NCBI GenBank assembly: GCA_958295665.1
Contig: OY282560.1
Span: 28,447,992 to 28,511,991, forward strand
Reading direction: 5' to 3'
DNA: 64,000 nt
Source: Tipula vernalis
Lineage: Eukaryota > Arthropoda > Insecta > Diptera > Tipulidae
Of this stretch, positions 13,336-25,390 are shown in pieces. Every line of letters begins with the position of its first letter. Position 1 is the stretch's first letter. A model generated the notes under the pieces. The model worked only from the letters and a program-made list of their open reading frames with translations, had not been told where the DNA came from and searched no databases. The translations under genes and the position numbers were made by a program.

Positions 13336-16300
13336 TTTAGAAAGTTTCGGGCGGAATTTCTTAGAATTTTCTAGAATGTTCTGGAATGTTCCAAAATTTA
13401 CTAGAATATTTGAGAATATTTTGGAATTTTCTAGAAAATTTCACAAGATGTTAGAATATTCTAAAAGGTTCCAAAATTTTTTCTAGAAAGTTTCAGAATA
13501 TTTTTTCTTGTATACTGGAATGTTTCAGGATTTTTTAGAGTGTTTCGGAATGTCCCAGAATTTTCAAGAATATTCTCAAATTTAGGACGTTAAAGAATTT
13601 CCTTAGTTTTCTAGAAAATTTCAGAATGTTTTAAGGGTTCCAGAAATTTCTCGAAAGTTTTAGAATATTCCAGAATTTTCTAGAAATTAGAGATGTACTG
13701 GAATCTTACAGGATTTTTTAGAATGTTTCGGAATATTCCATAATTTTCAAGAGTGTTCTCAAAATTTGTATTTAAAAATTTTCTCAAATTTTCCGGAATT
13801 TCCAAATTTTTTACTGTAGAATTTTCTAGTTCATACCAGAATTTCCTAGGATCAGGTTCAGAATATTCTAAAAGTTTCCAGAAATTTATAGAAAGTTTCA
13901 GAATATTCGTGAATTTTCTAAAAAGTTTCCTGTGCACCGCAATGTTTCAGGATTTTTTAGAATGTTTCGGAATATTCCAGTATTTTCAATAATATTCTCA
14001 AATTTTCGAGAATGTTCCAGAATTTTCCACTATTTTCTAAACAATTCCAGACGTTCCAGAGTTTCATTGAATTTTCTAGAAAATATCAAAATGTTTTAAA
14101 AGGTTCCAGTAATTTGTAGAATATTTCAGAAAATTCCAGAATTTTCGAGAAAGTTTCAGGTGTTCTGAAATGTTCTAAACTTTTCTAGAAAGTTTAAGGT
14201 CTATTGGAAAGTTCCAGGATTTTTTAAAACGTTTCGGAATGTCCCAGAATTTTTCAAGGATATTCTCAAGTTTTCTAGAATGTCCCAGAATTTTCTACAG
14301 TTTTCTAAGAAATTCCAGGTGTTCCTGAATTTTTTAGAAAGCATTAGAATGTTTCAGAATTTTTTAAAATCTCCGGAATTTCACAAATTTTCTAGAATGT
14401 TCAAGGACGTTACAGAATTTCCTTTGATTTATTAGGAAATTTTAAAATGTTTTGAAAGGTTCCTGCAATTTCTAGAAAGTTTTAGAATATTTCAGAATTA
14501 TCTAGAAAGTTCACAAAATGTTTTATAATGTTTCAAAACTTTCTGAAATGTTCAAAAATTTTCTCAGATTTTCCGGAATTTTAAACTTTTTTAGAATCCC
14601 ATCTGAAAGAAATTCTGGAACCAGAATTTCTGGAAGAATTTCAAACCAAAAATTCCAGAATGTTCTAAAAGGTTCCAGAAATTTATAGAAAGTTCCAGGA
14701 GTTTTTAGAATGTTTTGGAATGTTACACAATTTTCAATAACATTCTCAAAATTTCTAGAATGTTCCAGAATTTTTCACAATTTTCAAGAAAATTTCAGAT
14801 GTTCCGGAATTTTCTAGAAAGTTTCACAATATTCAAGAATTTTTCGTAATTTCCTTGAATTTTCTAGAAAATTTCAGAATGTTTCAGAATGTTTTAGGTT
14901 CAAAAAATTTCTAGAAAGCTTCAGAATATTCCAGAATTTTTTAGAAAGTTCCAGTTGTACTGGAATGTTACAGGATTTTCGGAATATTCACGAATTTTCA
15001 ATAATATTCTTAAATTTTTTAGAATTTTCCAGAATTTTCTACATCTTTCTACAAAACTCCAGGTGTTCCTAAATTTTCTAGAACGTTTAAAAATGTTCCA
15101 GAATTTTTTAATATTTCCAGAGTTTCAAAAATTTTCTATAATGTTTACAAAATTTTCCTGAATTTAATAAACAATTTCAGAATGTTCCAGAAATTTCTCT
15201 AAAGCTTCAGAAAATTCCTGAATTTTCTAGAAAGTTTGATGTATACCGGAAGGATCAAGGATTTTTTAGAATGCTTCAGAATATTCCAGAATTTTCAATA
15301 ATATTCTCAAATTTTCTAGAATGTTCCAGAATTTTCCACTATTTTCTAAAGAATTCCAGATGTTCCAGAATTTTCTAGTAAGTTTCAGAATATTACAGAA
15401 TTTTCCGTAATTACCAAAATTTTCTATAATATTCCAAGTCGTTCCAAAATTTCGTTGGATTTTCTAGAAAATATCAGAATGCTTTAAAAGGTTCCAGAAA
15501 TTTCTAGAATGTTTCAGAATATTCCAGAATTTTCGAGAAATTTTCAGGTGTTCTTGAGTGTTACAGGATTTTTTAGGATCCTGTATCCATTTTTTAAAAT
15601 GTTCAAACATTATCTCAAATTTTCCGGAATTTTAAATTTTTTTAGAATTTTGCAGGACATTCCAGAATTTTCTACGATTTTCTATAAAGTTCCTGAATAT
15701 TTCAGAATTTTCTGGAAGGTTCCAGGTGTATTGGAATGTTCCAAGATTTCATAGATTGTTTCAGAATATGGCAGAATTTTCTAGAAAGTTCCAGGTCTAT
15801 TGGAAAGTTCCAGGAGCTTTTAGAACGTTTCTGAATTTTCTAGAAGTTTTCAAGAATATTCTCAAGTTTTCTAAAATGTCCCAGAATCTTCTACAGTTTT
15901 GTACGAAACTCCAGGTGTTGCTGAATTTTTTAGAACGTTTCAGAATGTTCCAAAATTTTTTAAAATCTTTGGAATTTCACAAATTTTCTAGAATGTTCAA
16001 GGAAACAGAATTTTCTTGGATTTTCTAGAAAATTTCAAAATGTTTTAAAAGGTTCCCGAAATTTCTAGAAAGTTTCAGAAAATTTCAGAATTTTCTGGAA
16101 AGTTCACAGAATTTTTTAGAATGTTTCAAAATTTTCTAAAATGTTCAAGAATTTGCTCAGATTTTCCGTAATTTCCAGATTTTTTTTAGAATTTTCCAGG
16201 TCGTTTCAGAATTTCTTAGGATTTTCTAGAAATTTCCAAAATGTTCTGAAAGGTTCCAGAAATATATAGAAAGTTCCATGTGTACTGGAATGTTCCAGGA

Positions 16301-19300
16301 TTTTCGGAATATTCCAGAATTTTCAATAATATTCTCAAATTTTTTAGAATTTTTTACAATTTTCAACAAAACTCAATGTTTCGAGTTTTCTAGAACGTTT
16401 TAGAATGTTCCAGAATTTTTTAATATTTCCGGAATTACCCAAATTTTCTATAATATTACAAGACGTTTCAGAATATCCCTAGATTTTCTAAACAATTTTA
16501 GAATGTTTTAAAATGTTCCAGAAATTTCTAGAAAGTTTGATTTGTACCGGAAGACTCAGAATTTTTTAGAATGTTTCGGAATATTCGAGAATTTTCAATA
16601 TTATTCTTAAATTTTCTAGAATGTTCTAGAATTTTTCACAATTTTCTAGAAAATTCCAGATGTTCCAGCATTATCTAGAAAGTTTCAGAATATTCCAAAA
16701 ATTTTTAATTTCCGGAATTTCAAAAATTTTCTAGAATGTTCAAGGATGTTACAGAATTTTCTTGGATTTTCTAGAAAATTTAAAAATGTTTTAAAGGGTA
16801 CCAGAAATTTCTAGAAAATTTCAGAATATTCCAGAATTTTCTAGAAAGTTCCAGGTGTTTTAGACAGAATTTTTTAGAATATTTCGAAATTTTCTAAAAT
16901 GTTCAAAAATTATCTCAGATTTTTCGGAATTTCCATGGATTTTCTATAAAGTTTCTGAAATATTTTCAGAATTTTCTAGAAGGTTCCAGGATTTCATAGA
17001 CGGTTTCAGAATGTTTCAGAATTCCAAGACATTTCAGAATTTCCTTGAGTTTTCTAGAAAAATTCAGAATTTTTAAAAGTTCCAGAAATTTCTGGAAAAC
17101 TTCAGAATATTTCAGAATTTTCGAGAAAGTTCCAGGTTTTCTAAAATGTTACAGGATTTTTTAAAATCCTGTATTTATTTTGTAAAATTTTCAAAAGTGA
17201 TCTTAAATTTTCCGGAGTTTTCAATTTTTTTAGAATTTTCCAAGACGGTCCAGAATTTCCATGGATTTTCTATAAAGTTTGTGAAAAATTTTCCGAATTT
17301 TCTTGAAGGTTCTAGGATTTCATAGACTGTTTCAGTATGTGCCAGAATTTTTAAGAATATTGTGAAATTTTCTAGGATATTCCAGAATTTTCTATAAAGT
17401 TCCATTGTCTATTGAAAAGTTCCAGGATTTTTTAGAACATTTCGGAGTGTCCCAGAATTTTTCTAGATTATTCTCAGGTTTTATAGAATGTCCCAGAATT
17501 TTCTACAGTTTTCTACAAAACTCCAGGTGTTCCTGAATTTTTTTAAAACGTTTCAGAATGTTCCAGAATTTTTTAAAAACTTCGGGATTTCACAAATTTT
17601 CTAGAATGTTCAAGGACGTTACAAAATGTTGCTGGATTTTCTAAACAATTTTAAAATGATTTATAAGGTTCCAGAAATTTCTAGAGAGTTTCAGAATATT
17701 CCAGAATTTTCTACAAAGTTCACAGAATTTTTAGAATGTTTCAAAATTTTCTAAAATGTTCAAAAATTTTCTCAGATTTTCCGGAATTTCCAGATATTTT
17801 TAGAATTTTCCAGGTTGTTTCAGAATTTCCTAGGATTGTCTAAAAATTTCTGAGACATTTCTTGTTCAGAATTTTTTTGAAGGTTCCATGTGTACCAGAA
17901 TGTTCCAGGATTTTTTTAGAATGTTTCGGAATGTTCCAGAATTTTTAATAATATTCTCAAATTTTCTAGAATGTTCCAGAATTTTCCACAATTTTTTAGA
18001 AAATTTCAGATGTTCCAGAATTTGCTAGAAAAATTCACAATATTCCAGAATTTTCCGTAATTACCAAAATTTTTTATAATATTCCACGATGTTCAGAATT
18101 TCCTTGGATTTTCTATAAAGTTTCAGAATGTTTCAGAAAGTTTTAGGTTCGAAACATTTTTTAGAAGCTTCAGAATATTCCAGAATTTTCTAGAAAGTTC
18201 CAGGTGTACTGGAATGTGACAGGATTTTCGGAATATTCCAGAATTTTCAATAATATTCTCAGTTTTTTTTTAATTTTCTACAATTTTCTACAAAACTCCA
18301 TGTGTAGAATTTTTTAGAACGTCGTAGAATGTTTCAGAATTTATTAATATTTCCGAAGGTTCAAAAATTTTCTAGAATTTTTAAGGGCGTTACAAAATTT
18401 TCCTGGATTTTCTAAACAGTTTTAGAATATTTTAAAAGGTTCCAGAACTTTCTAGAAAGTTTCAGAATATTCCTTAATTTTCTAGAAAGTTTGATGTGTA
18501 CCGGAAGGTTTCTGAATTTTTTAGAATGTTTCGGAATATTTCAGAATTTTCAATAATATTCTAAAATTTTATAGAATGTTCCAGAATTTTTTACAATTTT
18601 CTAGAAAATCCCAGATGTTCCAGCATTATCTAGAAAGTTTCAGAATATTTTCTTGGATTTTCTAGAAAATTTCAAAATATTTTAAAAGGTTCCAGAAATT
18701 TATAGAAAGTTTCAGAATTTTTGAGAAAGATCCAGGTATTACCGAATTTTTTAGAATATTTCGAAATTTACTAAAATGTTCAAAAAACTTCTCAGATTTT
18801 CCATTTTTTTTACAATTTGGACCAACTGGAGGTTGTTCCAGAATTTCCTAGGATTGTCAAAAAATTTCAGAATGTTCTAAAGGTTCCTGAGATTTATAGA
18901 AAATTCCTGAATTTTCTAGAAAATTCCATGTGCACCGGAATGTTCCAGGATTTTTTAAAATATTTCGGAATATCCCAGAATTTTTAATAATATTCATAAA
19001 TTTTTTAGATTGTTCCAGAATTTTCCACAATTTTTAGAAAATTCCATAAGTTCCAAAATTTTCTATTAAGTTTCAGAATATTCCAGAATTTTCCATCATT
19101 ACCAAAAATTTTTATAATATTCCAAGACGTTCCAAAATTTCTAGAATGTACCGGAATATTCCAGGATTTTTTAGAGTGTTTCGTAATATTCCAGAATTTT
19201 CAATAATATTCTAAAATTTTCTGTCCAGAACTTTTCACAATTTCTAGAAAATTCCAGATGTTCCAGAACTATCTAGAAAGTTTCAGATTATTCCAGAATT

Positions 19301-20220
19301 TTCTAGAAAGTTCCAGGTGTACTGGATTGTTATTGAATTTTCGAAATATTACAGAATTTTCAATAATATTCTCAAATTTTCTAGAATGTTTCAGAATTTT
19401 CCACAGTTACATAAATTTTCTATAATATTCCAAGACGTTTCAGAATTTTCTTAGATTTTCTAGAAATTTTCGGAATGTTTTAAAATGTCCCAGAAATTTC
19501 TAGAAAGTTTCAGAATATTAAAGAATTTTCTAGAAAGTTCGAGGTATACTGGAATGTTACAAAATTTTTTAGAATGTTTTAAAATTTTCTAAAATGTCAA
19601 AAAAATTTCTAAAATTTTTCGGAATTTCCAAATTTTTTTAAAATTTGCTAGGACGTTCCAGAATTTGCTAGGATTTTCTAGAAAATATTAGAATTTTTCA
19701 GAATGTTTTATGTCTACAATCAGAATATTCCTGAATTTTCTAGAAAGTTTCATGTGTACCAGAATTTTCAAAAATATTCTTAAATTTCTAGAATGTTCCA
19801 GAAATTTCTACAATTTTTTAGAAAATTCCAGATGGTCCATAATTTTCTACAATAGAAAGCTTCAGAATATTCCAGAATTGTCCGTAATTTTCAAATTTTT
19901 TTAGAATATTCCAGGACTTTAAGAATTTCCGAGGATTTTCTAAAAAGTGCTAGAATTTTCTAGAAAGCTTCAGAATATTCCGGAATATTCTAGAAAGTTC
20001 CAAAAATACTGGAATGTTCCATGATTCTACGAAGTTCAAAGATTTTCTAAAAAAATTCAGAATATTTCAGAATGTTCTAAAAGGCTCAAATTTTCTAAAA
20101 AATTTTGCAATTCCAGAAAATTTGATACAGTTTCAGAATCGGGAGTAAAGTCCATTTGAATATTCTAGAATGTTTGGAAATCGAATGCATCTGAATGTTC
20201 TAAAATGTTCTGGAATCGGT
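13336..20220. repeat. Heat-shock-element-phased satellite array (TTCNNGAA)n
   Basis: About 6.9 kb made almost entirely of the words GAA and TTC alternating at 5-bp spacing. Examples are TTC-ta-GAA-tg-TTC-ca-GAA at 15314-15331, nine of ten consecutive 5-bp registers matching at 15492-15539, and nine of ten at 16804-16851. This is the arrangement of a heat shock element: inverted nGAAn units in contiguous phase. TCTAGA (XbaI site) occurs very often. Above the 10-bp period lies a higher-order repeat of about 1.6 kb (see findings). Short ORFs throughout encode runs of Phe, Ile, Asn and Lys and are a by-product of the repeat. Whether HSF binds here is inference. Confidence 0.9.
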
Positions 20221-22792
20221 AACGGATCTACAATTACCGATTTCAGGGCATTTTTTTATTATTCTTTTTTTTTGGAAACATTTTGAATTTGCATAATTTT
20301 TCTGTTAACTTTGTACTTTTTGAGATATTTGCAATATAAATTATTTGGCCCAAAGGAGTGGCCACCTTCGATTGACCGATTTGCACTAGAATTCACTGGG
20401 ACCTCCAAATTTATGAAAACAGCTTAAACGATTGATTAAACCATCTGGGCTGTAGGGAAGACACAGACAGACCGGCAGGCAGGCGCCAATGGACTGTAGA
20501 TGTTCATTACTTTCTTTTACGTTAGTTAAATAGAGTACAGTAATGATGAAAATTTTTCGAATTTGAAATTTTTGGAGATTTATCTGTCTTGAATTGTGTA
20601 ACCCCTTATATCTAATCTAAATACATTTTTTCAGTACACGTAGACCCTTTGATCTACAGAATATTTTATCGAATTTGTTTAGCTGCATAAATACATTTTA
20701 TGATCAATTCTGTTCGTTTGTTGATATATAAAAGCTGTTTCCTTTTATACTATTTCCTATCTAGCTAAATGCAAAAGAAAAATTGTTAAGCACATTTTTT
20801 TTGTGGGGGTAGGGGGGAAAATTCAATTATATATCAAACGCACAATAAAAACAAAATTTCTTAAGCTTTCAAAGTATCAAATCCAGAAAGGAAAATAATT
20901 TTTTTTTTGTATTTTAATCTTTTAGATGTTTTTCCATTTAAGGTAAAGGTCTGATTAAATCAATAAACACACACACACACATGCACAGGGGTACAAAGAG
21001 AAAATTCTTACATTTCATCACAATTATTATAGATTTTTTTTGTTGTAGAACAAATTTAATTTCCGTAAAAAATGTTGGTATATATGTACGCGAGCGAGTA
21101 CATACATAATTACCATAATAAATTCATACTCTTGTTATAGAAGGAAAATTATATCAATTTTTGGTGGTACATATAAATAGAGATACATCTTAACTAAAAG
21201 ATGCTGCTATTGTATATTATAAATATATATAAACACACCGATATACTACCTGGTGCATATACACATACGTAAGTTGAAGTATTTTATTTATTAATAATTT
21301 CTTGTTGAAAGCTCACAACATAACACACACGAGAAGTACTCGAACGTATATACAATGTCGATGAAGTAGAGATGAGCAAAAATCATTTTTAATGTATGAA
21401 CGGTATAATAGATTTTTGTTTTGTTGTTGTTTTTGTACATAATATATGTACCTTGTACATGTATGCAGCGATTGCTCTGGGTTGGTAAAAAAAATTAATT
21501 TTCTTTTAGTGTCTTGTAATAATAACAAGGATATTATTATTTTATACCGCTTGTACCACCTACTACAAAACTCCCCGCGTTTATTTAACAAACAACAACA
21601 AAAAAGTTCTGCTTTACAATTTTAATAAAATTTATCAAGATGATAACAAAAAATAAGAAATTTAATCAAATTACTGTTACGCACAGTTTCTTTTCATCAA
21701 TGTCAATTTTTTAACGAGTCTGTTTGTATGGTAAGTGTATATTGTAAATTTTAGTTGGAGGTTTCTAGTAATATATGGCAAATTAAAATAAGATGGATGA
21801 ATATATTTGCGGTATGTTAATTTTTAAGTTTAAAAGAGAGCTCCTAACACTTTTCCCAACATACACAAAAAATGTTTATGTATGTACACTGTACAATGTA
21901 ATTATGCTATTTAAAGTGTCAATAATATATCTAAATATTTGATTTAAGAGCATTACTATAAATGTAACAGAGAAGAAGGAGTCGGAAAATGAGGCGTAGT
22001 GCAATAAAAATGTTAGATGAGCATTTTCTGTTAATGACTTTTCTTTCAATGAAGAATAATTAATTTACCTGTCAATTAAAAATCTAAAAAGATTTATTAG
22101 ATTTTATACGGTACACTATATGTATAATATACATACAGTCAGAGCTGATTTTATTATATTTGTCGTAACTGCTGTTAAAGGATAATAACTCATAATTTTT
22201 GTGGGAGGGATAGGTCTGCATACGTGTAGGAAAATTATATATTTATAGAAGATATACGGCATAAATGTATACAAATTGAAATTTGACATTAGGTTTTGAC
22301 GAAGGTGGATTGAATTTTTTTATTTTGAATTATTAGGATTTTAAATGGATGATGTTCGAGTTTATTGGCCGAAGGGTTACATGATTAAAAGAGCAACATT
22401 ACTTTTATAAAATTTAAATGAAAAATGATTTTTTTTTCGTAATTGGATGTACAATATATCTGAAATTATTTTTTGAAAGAACATTCATCTATGACACAAA
22501 TATTTTGCAAATTTATGAATATAGGTGAAAAATAGTTTTGCTATTCATTATTCGTATTCGGCATTCGAATAATCAAACTTGGTGATAACTGGTCTTATAA
22601 ATATCTCGTTTTATTTTGCGCGATATTTGACGAGACTTGAATATTTTGATTGTGGCATAAAATATGTTTGTTTCTAAGGAAGCAGAAATCTTTTATATAT
22701 TAGATGGTCTAAAAAGATTTAGCGGTTCTTTAAAAAAAAAAATAAAATTTCCAACGAAATTTCTTATATTTTTAAAACCTCACTAGCTAAGG
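20221..22792. other. AT-rich non-coding stretch
   Basis: Non-coding, with a short CA run near 20970 and many poly-A/T tracts. The segment 20350-20500 is of more balanced composition and contains GACACAGACAGACCGGCAGG. The open stretch at 21313-21591 (minus) has no convincing domain. Confidence 0.5.
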
Positions 22793-22819
22793 TACCAGGC
22801 GCGTTGCCCGGGGTACCTA
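22793..22819. other. GC-rich hairpin in AT-rich DNA
   Basis: GGTACC, then A-GGC, a short loop, GCC, and GGTACC again: a compact GC-rich fold-back (about 22793-22819) in otherwise AT-rich sequence. It lies about 400 bp left of the Helitron helicase fragment. Helitrons carry a short 3-prime hairpin, but I do not see the CTRR end that would confirm the link. Confidence 0.4.
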
Positions 22820-23218
22820 AACTATTTTATTTTAGCAAAGATGGCACCAAAATCTCATTTTTTTAAGATCAACTTATACCGTTTTTCAAAATGTGGTGTA
22901 CAATACAAAAAAATTCAAAGTTTCAAATTAAGAGTTAAAAAATTTGAATTTTGGTTAATTTTCGGAATTTCTATATGTTTATTATACTTCGATTTAAGAA
23001 CAAAATATTTTAAGTCTCGAACCATTGATTTTTCACAAATACATTGCCGTAAAAGTCGGAATTGAAAGATGCACGCCACTCAATTTGCTGCCCCAATCAT
23101 AATAGCGACGAAGCAAAATGGAGGACTTAAAATCGTTCTCGTTTAAAGCTGAATGGTAGATCGACTGGTATCGATGGTATGCGATGTATGAATAAATCCC
23201 CCCATTTTGCCTTTCATG

Positions 23219-23600
23219 TCAATATAGTGGCTTCGATGACATTTGGCAAAAGATTTTGACACAGAGCCGTTTTCCATTGCATAGTTTGGGCGGGTCCAGA
23301 TTCCGCAGAAGCATTATTGATGATTGTTTCTTCAACTTCAAGATATGAGAAGGCATTCCAGGTGGCTCCAGGCCTGATTGTTGATTAAAGGGATAAGTGC
23401 CGCCGCCAATTTGTAGCAGATTCGCTGCGAATTGCTGTGCATCAGTTCCTTGTTGAATACGAATTCGTATATTTGTTGCCAATTGGAGTTTCTGCACTTT
23501 TGGCCACATACCTGATGCTTTGTAGGCGTTAAGCTCATCAGCAGATATTGACCGCGAAATTACGTATATGGCTTCCCTTCAATAATACTCTGCATTGTTG
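23219..23600 (-). pseudogene. Helitron Rep/helicase relic (helicase C-terminal part)
   Basis: A fragment of the PIF1-like helicase domain of a Helitron rolling-circle transposon. Reading leftwards from about 23580: ISRSISADELNAYKAS, KVQKLQLATNIRI, FAANLLQIGGGTYP, then directly PPGMPSHILKLK, IMLLRNLDPPKLCNGKRL. These are well-known consecutive motifs of the Helitron helicase (L-T-T-N-M-R, L-x-I-G-x-G, L-R-N-x-x-x-P-K-L-C-N-G-T-R-L). The segment that should lie between the GGGTYP part and the PPGMPSH part (roughly 100 residues in the family) is missing, so the copy is internally deleted. The upstream Rep domain and helicase Walker motifs are not present. Identification is firm; the fragment is dead. 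Confidence 0.8.
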
Positions 23601-23710
23601 GGATACCAGCATACAATCATACCATAACAACATTCCAAGATGCCACCATCACACCATCAAAATCATCACACCATCATTCCATCACACCATCACCATCACC
23701 ATCATGATGT
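23590..23710 (+). repeat. Degenerate ACCATC-type microsatellite
   Basis: Irregular CATCACACCATCA units sit just upstream of the LINE fragment. They belong to the same word family as the array beginning at 24683, so the LINE fragment has related microsatellites on both sides. Confidence 0.6.
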
Positions 23711-23819
23711 TCTCTTCAATGACCCACTACCAACTTGTACTGGTTAGGTTGGAATTTGATACATAACCAGTTTTAAAGCAATGAATAACAACACAAAAAG
23801 GAAATAATACCCCAGGTGG

Positions 23820-24690
23820 TAAACCAACTACCCAGTTGGCTAATCCACCCTCTTACGAGGCTGGCTCAATGGATTCTGGGGTGAGCCAATCATTGCTAAA
23901 CCCATTCGAAAGAAGTTCAATGATGATAAGATCACCAAACAATCATCATCAAGCTATTTTATTTGCGGCTCACTTGGAAGACACCTTTCGACCGTTACCT
24001 AGGCCAACAGCAGATGAAAACATAATAACAGTTAGCAAATTTGATGAATATAATATTCGATGTGTCACATTACAGGAATTAAAAAATGAGATCAAATGTA
24101 ATTTGAACGCAAAAAAAGCTCCAGGATATGATTTAATTACTGGACAAGTCGTAAAAGCCATTCCCGAGAAGGGACTACGAAAATTGGTTCAAATTATCAA
24201 TGCTGTCTTCAGACTAAAATATGTCCCACGACAATGGAAGGTTGCTGAAGTAATTATGATCCCCAAACCAGGCAAACCAGCAAACGATAAAAAGTCGTAC
24301 AGACCGATTTCACTACTTCCTGCAATTTCAAAATAATTTGAAAAATTACTGCTCGAGACACTCAAGCCAATAATAGAAGAGATAAATTTGATTCCACCAC
24401 ACCCCAATTTGGATTTAGAGAGAATCACTCTACGATAGAACAAGTTCACAGAATGACGAATATAATCGAAGACGCATTTGAGAATAAGAAGATATGCCCC
24501 AGCGTCTTCTTGGATGTAGCACAAGCTTTCGACAAAGTTTGGCACCAAGGACTTGAATTTAAATTGCATCGAGATCTACCTAAGCAGTCCTATCAAATTC
24601 TTGAATCTTATATTGCAAACCGACATTTCCGTGTAAAATATAACGGAGAGTACTCTGAACTAAAGAGAATATCAGCAGGCATATCACACC
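23820..24690 (+). pseudogene. Non-LTR retrotransposon reverse transcriptase, Jockey-like, truncated
   Basis: Part of ORF2 of a LINE, the enzyme that copies element RNA at the target site. In order: FAAHLEDTFRPLPRPTADE (about 23960), NAKKAPGYDLITGQVVK (24108), PRQWKVAEVIMIPKPGKP (24226), SYRPISLLP (24298), a stop at 24334, FEKLLLETLKPI in another register, a frameshift near 24400, FRENHSTIEQVHR (24415) and FLDVAQAFDKVWHQGL (24510), which holds the catalytic Asp of RT motif A. The reading ends at KRISAGI, in the middle of motif B (usually SAGVPQGS), where the microsatellite takes over. Motif C (F/YADD) and everything downstream are absent. The endonuclease domain is not visible upstream. The Jockey-type assignment rests on the motif spelling. 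Confidence 0.88.
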
Positions 24691-24905
24691 ATCACACTAT
24701 CACACCGTCACACCATCACACCATCACACCATCACACCATCACACCATCACACCATCACACCATCACACCATCACACCATCACACCATCACACCATCACA
24801 CCATCACACCATCACACCATCACACATTTCCGTGTAAAATATAACGGAGAGTACTCTGAACTAAAGAGAATATCAGCAGGCATATCACACCATCACACTA
24901 TCACA
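24623..24905 (+). repeat. 201-bp tandem duplication carrying LINE sequence
   Basis: An 82-bp segment starting ACATTTCCGTGTAAAATATA at 24623-24704 is repeated at 24824-24905 with no mismatch I can see. The offset is 201 bp. It carries the last RT codons plus the start of the CACACCAT array. The identity implies a recent event. Confidence 0.9.
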
Positions 24906-25055
24906 CTATAACACCGTCACACCATCATACCATCACACCATCACACCATCACACCATCACACCATCACACCATCACACCATCACACCATCACACCATCAC
25001 ACCATCACACCATCACACCATCACACCATCACACCATCACACCATCACACTTTCA
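24683..25055 (+). repeat. 8-bp microsatellite, block 1: ACACCATC
   Basis: Nearly perfect CACACCAT units (8-bp period), interrupted once by the duplicated LINE segment at 24824-24890. In one frame it reads as His-rich SHHHTITP repeats, which is a consequence of the repeat and not a gene. Confidence 0.95.
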
Positions 25056-25390
25056 CACTTTCACACGATCCCACTTTCACACTTTCACACTTACACACTT
25101 TCATACTTTCACACTTTCATACTTTCGCACTTTCACACCATCACACTTTCACACTTTCACACATTCATACTTTCACACTTTCACACATTCACACTTTCAC
25201 ACATTCATACATTCACACTTTCCCACTTTCACACTTTCACACCATCACACTTTCACACTTTCACACATTCAAACTTTCACACTTTCACACTTTCACATTT
25301 TCATACTTTCATTCACACTTTCACACTTTCACAATATCACACTTTCACACTTTCACACCTTCACACTTTCACTCCTTCACACTTTCACAC
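25056..25390 (+). repeat. 8-bp microsatellite, block 2: ACACTTTC
   Basis: Same 8-bp period, with the variable half now TTTC. More degenerate than block 1, with scattered ATAC, CCAC and ACAT variants and occasional ACACCATC units. Confidence 0.9.

Noticed and set aside
13680..19904. Several 60-100-residue ORFs rich in Phe, Ile, Asn and Lys on both strands
   Set aside because: They are frames through the TTCNNGAA satellite and show the repeat, not a domain.
13336..20220. CRISPR-like regular repeats
   Set aside because: There are no constant repeats with unique spacers; the period is 5/10 bp, and the context is a eukaryotic genome.
21313..21591. Minus-strand ORF with a faint PH-domain-like start (KRGEFCSRWYKRYKI)
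   Set aside because: The match is only a few residues, and the rest is low-complexity without domain pattern.
24453..24911. His-rich SHHHTITP protein fused to LINE RT
   Set aside because: The His-rich part is the translated CACACCAT microsatellite, and the fusion is an accident of frame.
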